From the NCBI GenBank assembly GCA_049459795.1, contig JBMUDS010000049.1, positions 1-5,523 on the forward strand: 5,523 nucleotides of DNA, given 5' to 3'. This document shows positions 1-3,929 of the stretch, piece by piece. The stretch comes from SYAN01 sp049459795. GTDB lineage: Bacteria; Actinomycetota; Actinomycetes; Nanopelagicales; Nanopelagicaceae. Positions within the stretch are counted from its first letter, which is position 1, and each line of letters begins with the position of its first letter. A program made the translations under genes and the position numbers. Below the pieces are notes generated by a model. The model was not told the origin of the DNA. It did not search any database and saw nothing but the letters and a program-made list of their open reading frames with translations.

Positions 1-794
1 ATTTCATCAACTCGATCCGTGACGACAAATCATCGGGATTCCAAAAACGTTACCGTGATCTCGACATCCTTCTCGTCGACGACATCCAGTTCTTGGAGAA
101 TAAAGAACGTACCCAAGAAGAGTTCTTCCATACTTTCAACACTCTTTACAACGCCAACAAACAGATCGTCATCTCGAGTGATCGACCACCGAAACAACTC
201 ACCACTTTGGAAGATCGTCTTCGCTCACGCTTCGAATGGGGTTTGATCACTGATATCCAACCGCCTGAATTAGAGACACGTATCGCGATTCTTCGAAAGA
301 AGGCGGCACAAGAGAAACTCAATGCTCCAGATGATGTCTTGGAGTACATCGCATCGAAGATCGATTCGAACATTCGCGAACTTGAAGGTGCTTTGATTCG
401 TGTCACCGCCTTCGCATCCCTCAACCGCCAAATGGTCGATTTAGGGCTCGCGGAGATCGTCCTTAAAGACCTCATACCTCGAGAAGGTGGACCTGAGATC
501 ACCCCTGGCACGATCATCCAACAGACCGCTACCTACTTCAGTCTGAGTGTCGATGACCTCTGTGGCACCTCTCGATCAAGGGTTCTCGTCAATGCCCGTC
601 AGATCGCGATGTACCTCTGTCGGGAGCTCACTGAACTCTCCCTCCCGAAGATCGGCCAGACATTCGGCGGGCGGGACCACACCACTGTGATGCATGCCGA
701 CCGAAAAATCCGACAACTTATGGCAGAGCGGCGATCGATCTATAACCAAGTCACAGAATTAACCAACAGGATCAAACAAAGCGCGAAAGGTTAG
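1..794 (+). CDS. dnaA: Chromosomal replication initiator protein DnaA (C-terminal part, 5' end outside the window)
   Basis: DnaA is the AAA+ ATPase that binds DnaA boxes at oriC and opens the duplex. The reading frame starts at base 3 and gives 263 residues to a TAG at 792-794; the N-terminal domain, linker and Walker A lie upstream of the window. Visible in order (fragment numbering): Walker B LLVDD (23-27), sensor 1 ISSDRP (57-62), Box VII with the arginine finger RLRSRF (72-77), sensor 2 NIRELEGA (123-130), and the domain IV helix-turn-helix signature GGRDHTTVMHADRKI (222-236). The 236 residues after the second Walker B Asp match the usual C-terminal length, so this end is intact. The signature residues that read the DnaA box are canonical, so the usual box consensus should apply. 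The first DnaA box begins 2 nt after the stop. No terminator is seen behind the gene. Family assignment is essentially certain. Confidence 0.98.
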   Translation, partial: FINSIRDDKSSGFQKRYRDLDILLVDDIQFLENKERTQEEFFHTFNTLYNANKQIVISSDRPPKQLTTLEDRLRSRFEWGLITDIQPPELETRIAILRKKAAQEKLNAPDDVLEYIASKIDSNIRELEGALIRVTAFASLNRQMVDLGLAEIVLKDLIPREGGPEITPGTIIQQTATYFSLSVDDLCGTSRSRVLVNARQIAMYLCRELTELSLPKIGQTFGGRDHTTVMHADRKIRQLMAERRSIYNQVTELTNRIKQSAKG

Positions 795-796
795 GT

Positions 797-805
797 TGTG
801 GGTAA
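797..805 (-). promoter_or_regulatory. DnaA box 1 (near match)
   Basis: The + strand reads TGTGGGTAA, which is TTACCCACA on the - strand, one mismatch from TTATCCACA. It begins only 2 nt after the dnaA stop codon and opens the row of same-orientation boxes. Confidence 0.6.
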
Positions 806-808
806 ACC

Positions 809-817
809 TGTGGATAT
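809..817 (-). promoter_or_regulatory. DnaA box 2 (near match)
   Basis: The + strand reads TGTGGATAT, one mismatch (last base) from the reverse of TTATCCACA. It starts 12 bp after box 1 and 10 bp before box 3, and sits in the longer word AACCTGTGGA that recurs upstream of gyrB. Confidence 0.7.
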
Positions 818-818
818 T

Positions 819-827
819 TGTGGATAA
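819..827 (-). promoter_or_regulatory. DnaA box 3 (perfect consensus)
   Basis: The + strand reads TGTGGATAA, an exact match to the reverse complement of TTATCCACA, the high-affinity DnaA box. It is the strongest single support for calling this gap oriC. Confidence 0.88.
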
Positions 828-839
828 CCTGCAAATATC

Positions 840-848
840 AGCGGATAA
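840..848 (-). promoter_or_regulatory. Weak DnaA box 4
   Basis: The + strand reads AGCGGATAA, two mismatches from TGTGGATAA. It starts 21 bp (about two helical turns) after box 3 with the same orientation, which makes a low-affinity site plausible. On sequence alone it would not be called. Confidence 0.35.
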
Positions 849-850
849 CT

Positions 851-918
851 GAATAAGAAGTAAATAACAAAGGTGTAAGTATAAAGGTACTTCCCACAAC
901 TAAAACACATAAAGTGAA
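851..918. other. AT-rich segment of oriC (alternative unwinding region)
   Basis: Bases 851-890 contain only 11 G/C in 40, and 901-918 only 4 in 18. The segment lies directly beside the DnaA box row, where an origin often melts. It competes with 989-1020 as the candidate duplex-unwinding element; the two could also both be used. Assigned from composition and position only. Confidence 0.4.
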
Positions 919-965
919 CATTGAGGGATGGACAACTTTCAACGGTTGACCTGCGTTTTTCTTCA

Positions 966-998
966 TAATTCACACAGTAGTGGTCTAGTTATTACTAC
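966..998 (+). promoter_or_regulatory. Candidate basal unwinding element: DnaA box plus DnaA-trio-like repeat
   Basis: TAATTCACA at 966-974 differs from TTWTNCACA at one position and points toward dnaN, opposite to boxes 1-4. After a 14-nt spacer, 989-997 reads TTA TTA CTA. On the opposite strand this is 3'-AAT AAT GAT-5', matching the DnaA-trio consensus 3'-[G/A]A[T/A]-5' described at the Bacillus subtilis origin, in the expected strand and polarity relative to the box. The spacer is longer than in Bacillus and three trios is a short run, so this is a suggestion, not a firm call. Confidence 0.4.
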
Positions 999-1000
999 GA

Positions 1001-1020
1001 CCTTTATAACTACATAAAGG
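1001..1020. repeat. Perfect 7-bp inverted repeat (dyad) between oriC and dnaN
   Basis: CCTTTAT (1001-1007) and ATAAAGG (1014-1020) are exact reverse complements around the 6-nt loop AACTAC. No T-run follows, so it is not a standard intrinsic terminator. The left arm runs into TATAAC (1005-1010), a -10-like hexamer, so the dyad could be an operator for a dnaN promoter or part of an easily melted origin segment. ATAAAGG also occurs at 881-887. Confidence 0.5.
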
Positions 1021-1065
1021 GTGTTGGTGAAGAACCTCCACTCACGAAATCTTTAGGTTTGTTTT

Positions 1066-1075
1066 TCTTGCAAGA
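1066..1075. repeat. 10-bp perfect palindrome in the dnaN leader
   Basis: TCTTGCAAGA reads the same on both strands and lies 11 nt before the dnaN Shine-Dalgarno sequence. It could bind a dimeric regulator or be chance; nothing else in the sequence decides this. Confidence 0.3.
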
Positions 1076-1086
1076 GGAACGAGAAT

Positions 1087-1092
1087 AGGAAG
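1087..1092 (+). promoter_or_regulatory. Ribosome-binding site of dnaN
   Basis: AGGAAG sits 4 nt before the ATG at 1097 (AGGA core spaced 6 nt), supporting that start. No other start codon nearby in frame has a comparable signal. Confidence 0.65.
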
Positions 1093-1096
1093 CGAT

Positions 1097-2224
1097 ATGA
1101 AGTTCACAGTCGATAGTGCGGTACTCACCGATGCACTCCATTGGGTCTCTCGTTCCCTCTCGAACCGACCAACCAACTCAGCGCTCCATGGCATCGTCAT
1201 CGAAGCCGGTAAGGAGGTTCACCTTTCAGCGACAGATCTAGAGACATCCGCCAAAGCTCATTTCCAAGCCGAGATCACAACCCAAGGAAAAGTCCTTGTC
1301 CCAGGAAAACTCTTAAGTGATATTGCTAGGGCTCTCCCTAATAAATCCGTCTCCTTCTCACTCGAAGGTAGCCGAGTACAGGTCACTGCAGGAAAATCGA
1401 AATTCCAATTACCGACGATCCCTAACAGCGAATACCCCACACTCCCGCCACTTCCTCAAGAATCTGGATCCATCAAAACCTCACTCTTTACAGAAGCGAT
1501 CTCACAAGTAGCGATCGCCGCGAGCAAAGATGATTCCCTACCGAAACTCACCGGAATCCACATCGAGATCAATGAAGATCGGATAACACTCGCCGCAACA
1601 GACCGCTATCGACTCGCCGTCCGAGAACTCTTGTGGCAACCATCAACACCAGGATTCTCGACAACCGTCCTCATGCGCGCCCGCACCCTTCTTGATGCAG
1701 CGAAGGCGATCTCACCCCAATCAACACTTTCTCTCTCGATCGCGGGCGCTAGCACCACTGATCGCCTCGTCGGACTCGCAACCGATGGAAAAACTATGAC
1801 TACAAGAGTCCTCGATGGTGAATTTCCACCCTTTAGACATCTTCTTCCGAATGAAGTGGCGGCAGAAGCAACCATCAACGTCAGTGAATTTATCGAATCG
1901 ATCCGCCGCGTCTCACTCGTAACAGACAAAACCATTCCTCTCCGTCTTAATCTTTCGACAGATCAACTCCTCCTTGAAGCAGGAAGTGGTGAAGATGCGA
2001 CAGCGACCGAAGAGCTCGATATCGACTTCCAAGGCGACTCAATCCAAATCGCATTCAACCCAACCTTCTTGATGGATGGGCTCACCGCCCTCACTACACC
2101 ATTCGCGACGATCTCTTTCACCGCAGCGAACCGACAGGCAGTGATCCGCGGAAAGAATGAAAAGAATGGTCCACGGCTCGAGGAGTACAGCTACCTCATC
2201 ATGCCTACTCGCTACACGAACTAG
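1097..2224 (+). CDS. dnaN: DNA polymerase III beta subunit (sliding clamp)
   Basis: DnaN forms a ring-shaped dimer that encircles DNA and tethers the replicative polymerase and many repair proteins. The product has 375 residues, the normal size for three repeated clamp domains (about 1-120, 125-250 and 255-375). Family marks include the MKFTVDSAVL start, KLLSDIARALP near 72-82, and the strongly conserved TDRYRLA (168-174) in domain 2. The C-terminus reads YLIMPTRYTN; the family usually ends in MPxR followed by Leu, so the last residues around the protein-binding cleft are slightly divergent. The ATG at 1097 is preceded by AGGAAG. The 302-nt leader is oriC, and recF follows after 12 nt, so dnaN probably heads the dnaN-recF-dciA transcription unit. 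No convincing promoter was resolved upstream. Identity is certain. Confidence 0.97.
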   Translation: MKFTVDSAVLTDALHWVSRSLSNRPTNSALHGIVIEAGKEVHLSATDLETSAKAHFQAEITTQGKVLVPGKLLSDIARALPNKSVSFSLEGSRVQVTAGKSKFQLPTIPNSEYPTLPPLPQESGSIKTSLFTEAISQVAIAASKDDSLPKLTGIHIEINEDRITLAATDRYRLAVRELLWQPSTPGFSTTVLMRARTLLDAAKAISPQSTLSLSIAGASTTDRLVGLATDGKTMTTRVLDGEFPPFRHLLPNEVAAEATINVSEFIESIRRVSLVTDKTIPLRLNLSTDQLLLEAGSGEDATATEELDIDFQGDSIQIAFNPTFLMDGLTALTTPFATISFTAANRQAVIRGKNEKNGPRLEEYSYLIMPTRYTN

Positions 2225-2236
2225 AACGACACTGAA

Positions 2237-3334
2237 GTGCGGATCTCACACCTCTCTCTCACAAATTTCCGCTCCTACCCATCCCTAGACCTAGAACTAA
2301 ACGGCGGAAATTCGATCTTTGTTGGCGAGAATGGCGAAGGTAAGACCAATATCATTGAATCGATCATCTACCTCTCATTACTCGAATCACATCGAGTCTC
2401 AAGTGATCAACCACTAGTCACCCTTGGTGCAGAACGTGCTTATATCCGGGCGAAAGCGTCGCGGGATGATGAACGAGAAGTACTTGTCGAACTCGAGATC
2501 AACCCAGGAAAGGCGAATCGCGCCCAACTCAACAAACAACCAGTAAGAAGCCAACGAGAGGTATTGGGGTTAGTCAACACAACCCACTTCTCACCCGAAG
2601 ACCTTGATCTAGTGCGAGGAGATCCCAGTGAAAGGCGCAGATTCATCGACCATCTTCTCATTCAACAAAATCCACGGTATGCAGCCGTTATCAGTGATTA
2701 TGAGCGCTCAGTAAGACAAAGAAACTCACTACTTAAAGCACGAGCACCCCGTCAATCTTTAGAACCATGGGATCAACACATCATCGAGTTCGGAGCTGAA
2801 GTGATCGAAGGACGACTCACACTTTTACAAAAACTCAAAAAACATCTTTATGAGGCCTATCAAAATATCTCAACAAAGAAGGAATTCGACGTCGAATACA
2901 AATCTTCCACCGATGGACTTTCCACTGATAAAAGTGAGAACAAAGAGATACTTCTAAAGAGATTAGAGAGCGTTCGAGATCAAGAGAGGGATCGTGGTTT
3001 GACCTTAATAGGTCCACATCGAGATGACCTTGACCTCAAACTTGGTGGAAGTTTGGTGAAGGGATTCGCGTCACACGGAGAATCCTGGTCGGTTGCCCTT
3101 GCTTTAAAGCTCTCTGCATATCTTCTCCTTCGTGAAGAAGGAAAGAGACCTATCCTTATCCTTGATGATGTCTTCTCTGAACTTGATCTTTCGCGGCGGG
3201 AACATCTAACGAATCTCACCCAAACTGCAGATCAAACATTGATCACCGTCGCGGTGCCGGAGGACTTACCAAGTAATCTCGACGGAGAACGATATTCCGT
3301 GAAAGATGGATGTGTGACGAAGGTAAAGAGATGA
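2237..3334 (+). CDS. recF: DNA replication and repair protein RecF
   Basis: RecF is an SMC/ABC-like ATPase that binds single-strand/double-strand junctions and, with RecO and RecR, loads RecA at gaps and stalled forks. The 365-residue product has the normal family length. Visible motifs: N-terminal LTNFRSY (8-14); Walker A GENGEGKTN (30-38), with Glu where Gln is common before the GKT; HFSPEDLDLVRG-type motif in the middle; ABC signature SHGESWS (279-285), in the Trp-containing actinobacterial form; Walker B ILILDDVFSELD (306-317) with the catalytic Asp pair at 310-311. The start is GTG at 2237, 12 nt after the dnaN stop, with no clear Shine-Dalgarno sequence, which suggests translation coupled to dnaN. 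The stop overlaps the dciA start by 4 nt. In Mycobacterium and Streptomyces a gnd-like gene separates dnaN and recF; here it is absent. Confidence 0.96.
   Translation: MRISHLSLTNFRSYPSLDLELNGGNSIFVGENGEGKTNIIESIIYLSLLESHRVSSDQPLVTLGAERAYIRAKASRDDEREVLVELEINPGKANRAQLNKQPVRSQREVLGLVNTTHFSPEDLDLVRGDPSERRRFIDHLLIQQNPRYAAVISDYERSVRQRNSLLKARAPRQSLEPWDQHIIEFGAEVIEGRLTLLQKLKKHLYEAYQNISTKKEFDVEYKSSTDGLSTDKSENKEILLKRLESVRDQERDRGLTLIGPHRDDLDLKLGGSLVKGFASHGESWSVALALKLSAYLLLREEGKRPILILDDVFSELDLSRREHLTNLTQTADQTLITVAVPEDLPSNLDGERYSVKDGCVTKVKR
3319..3323 (+). promoter_or_regulatory. Ribosome-binding site deciding the dciA start
   Basis: GAAGG lies inside the end of recF, 7 nt before the ATG at 3331. It favours that ATG over the in-frame ATG at 3310, which is further inside recF and lacks a good site. 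Confidence 0.6.
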
Positions 3335-3786
3335 AGCGCGATCTTGCTCGTGAACTCTTTCATTCTTTTAAAGATCCATCAAACTTTTCTCGTCGAAGGA
3401 GTCCGAAAGAGAGGATAGAACGATCGACAACCGATCCACTCCTTATCAAAAGCACACTCGACGAATTAGTGAAAGGTCGTGATTGGGAAGGTGCACTAGC
3501 GGAAGGAAATCTTTTCTCTTCCTGGGATGAGATCGTCGGAGAGGAGATAGCCACTCATTCAGAACCAATCACATTCTTCGAAGGAGTTCTCACCATCCGT
3601 GCATCCTCAACCGCATGGGCGACCCAACTCACCCTTCTTAAACCAACACTCCTTGCGAAGATCCTGGAAGCCGATACTGGAGTCTTGGTCGACGACCTCA
3701 TCATCGTTGGCCCAAAGGCACCTTCGTGGAGAAAAGGCCTTCGAACCATCAGAGGCTCGAAAGGCCCCCGAGACACCTACGGCTAA
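3331..3786 (+). CDS. dciA: DciA-family (DUF721) helicase loader/operator protein
   Basis: DUF721/DciA proteins are the ancestral partner of the replicative helicase DnaB in bacteria that lack DnaC or DnaI; the Mycobacterium tuberculosis homologue at this same locus is Rv0004. The 151-residue product carries the DUF721 core: WDEIVG (65-70), then IATHSEPITFFEGVLTI, then ASSTAWATQL (91-100) and the LLKPTLLAKI helix, a KH-like fold in the family. The N-terminal third is charged and likely flexible, and the tail SWRKG...GPRDTYG is typical of actinobacterial members. The start ATG overlaps the recF stop (ATGA, 3331-3334) and has GAAGG 7 nt upstream; an in-frame ATG at 3310 would add 7 residues. Gene overlap implies co-translation with recF. 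Loading of DnaB here is inferred from family and neighbourhood; the DUF721 assignment itself is strong. Confidence 0.92.
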   Translation: MKRDLARELFHSFKDPSNFSRRRSPKERIERSTTDPLLIKSTLDELVKGRDWEGALAEGNLFSSWDEIVGEEIATHSEPITFFEGVLTIRASSTAWATQLTLLKPTLLAKILEADTGVLVDDLIIVGPKAPSWRKGLRTIRGSKGPRDTYG

Positions 3787-3845
3787 ATCCCATATCGGGC
3801 CACCTAAGGCTCAAATCTCCCTCAATTAAGTAGGTTCCCTCAACC

Positions 3846-3854
3846 TGTGGAAAA
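3846..3854 (-). promoter_or_regulatory. DnaA box upstream of gyrB
   Basis: The + strand reads TGTGGAAAA, i.e. TTTTCCACA on the - strand, an exact match to the relaxed consensus TTWTNCACA. The surrounding word AACCTGTGGA (3842-3851) is identical to 805-814 in oriC. It lies 75 nt before the gyrB ATG, about 3 kb from the main box cluster. Confidence 0.6.
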
Positions 3855-3856
3855 TC

Positions 3857-3893
3857 GTGGCTTACATCCACCTTCTAGCCACTTCTGGAGGTG
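3857..3893 (+). promoter_or_regulatory. Interleaved inverted repeats: possible pseudoknot covering a Shine-Dalgarno sequence
   Basis: GTGGCT (3857-3862) pairs perfectly with AGCCAC (3877-3882). CACCTTC (3869-3875) pairs with GGAGGTG (3887-3893) with one G-U pair. The two stems interleave in H-type pseudoknot order (loops of 6, 1 and 4 nt), and the second stem would bury the GGAGGTGA word. Seen directly as base complementarity; RNA folding and function are inference, and stems this short can arise by chance. Confidence 0.35.
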
Positions 3894-3894
3894 A
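3887..3894 (+). promoter_or_regulatory. Strong Shine-Dalgarno word placed far from the gyrB start
   Basis: GGAGGTGA is a full match to the anti-Shine-Dalgarno end of 16S rRNA, yet the gyrB ATG is 35 nt downstream of it and no ATG, GTG or TTG in any frame falls at normal spacing. A weaker AGGA (3915-3918) lies 11 nt before the ATG. The word may be a standby site, a regulatory element, or chance overlap with a -35 box. Confidence 0.4.
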
Positions 3895-3919
3895 CCTACC
3901 GTCGAGAAATCACTAGGAT
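3891..3919 (+). promoter_or_regulatory. Possible gyrB-proximal promoter (-35 GTGACC, -10 TAGGAT)
   Basis: GTGACC (3891-3896) and TAGGAT (3914-3919) are separated by exactly 17 nt. TAGGAT fits the actinobacterial TANNNT -10 pattern. Transcription would begin near 3926, leaving a leader of only a few nucleotides or nearly none before the ATG, a common arrangement in Actinobacteria. The hexamers are partial matches, so confidence is low. Confidence 0.35.
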
Positions 3920-3929
3920 TCGCCGAGTC

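Larger units (their letters stand above)
795..1096. other. oriC: Putative chromosomal origin of replication (oriC) between dnaA and dnaN
   Basis: This 302-nt gap holds no credible gene. It contains one perfect DnaA box, several near matches in the same orientation next to the dnaA stop, AT-rich stretches (851-890 is about 72% A+T by count), a further box at 966-974 and a dyad at 1001-1020. The dnaA-dnaN gap is the classic oriC position in Actinobacteria and many other phyla. The box cluster is small compared with the many boxes in Streptomyces origins, which may reflect a compact genome. Origin function is inferred from position and boxes; it was not tested by GC skew because the window is too short. 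Confidence 0.85.
3787..3929 (+). promoter_or_regulatory. gyrB leader region (143 nt, non-coding)
   Basis: No gene is seen here. The segment contains an 8-bp direct repeat TCCCTCAA (3818-3825 and 3836-3843), a DnaA box (3846-3854), an inverted repeat (3857-3882), a strong Shine-Dalgarno word (3887-3894) paired by an upstream arm, and a promoter-like pair near the gyrB start. It lacks an intrinsic terminator for the dnaN-recF-dciA unit, so some read-through into gyrB is possible. gyrB probably also has its own promoter, as is usual for supercoiling-controlled gyrase genes. Confidence 0.6.

Noticed and set aside
146..517. 123-codon open frame on the - strand inside dnaA
   Set aside because: It lies wholly antisense to conserved DnaA coding sequence, has an Arg/Ser-rich low-quality translation and no family resemblance; antisense frames stay open here because of the TCG/CGA-rich codon use.
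891..899. DnaA box at the CCCACA word near 891-899
   Set aside because: The 9-mer CTTCCCACA has three mismatches to TTATCCACA, too weak to call.
946..969. Promoter for dnaN from TTGACC (946-951) and CATAAT (964-969)
   Set aside because: Both hexamers look good alone but are separated by only 12 nt, too short for a sigma-70-type promoter, and no partner at 16-18 nt was found for either.
791..973. 60-codon open frame on the - strand across oriC
   Set aside because: It covers the DnaA boxes, has no recognisable domain and no clear ribosome-binding site; its hydrophobic part comes from the AT-rich origin sequence.
1606..1935. 109-codon antisense frame inside dnaN
   Set aside because: Fully overlaps conserved clamp coding sequence, with an Arg/Ser/Val-rich translation typical of shadow frames.
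2225..2236. A missing or degraded gnd-like gene between dnaN and recF
   Set aside because: The gap is only 12 nt with no remnant coding sequence; many actinobacterial lineages simply have dnaN directly followed by recF.
3310..3330. Longer dciA starting at ATG 3310
   Set aside because: The 7 extra residues (MCDEGKE) are not part of the DUF721 pattern, and the ATGA overlap at 3331 with GAAGG 7 nt upstream is the better start.
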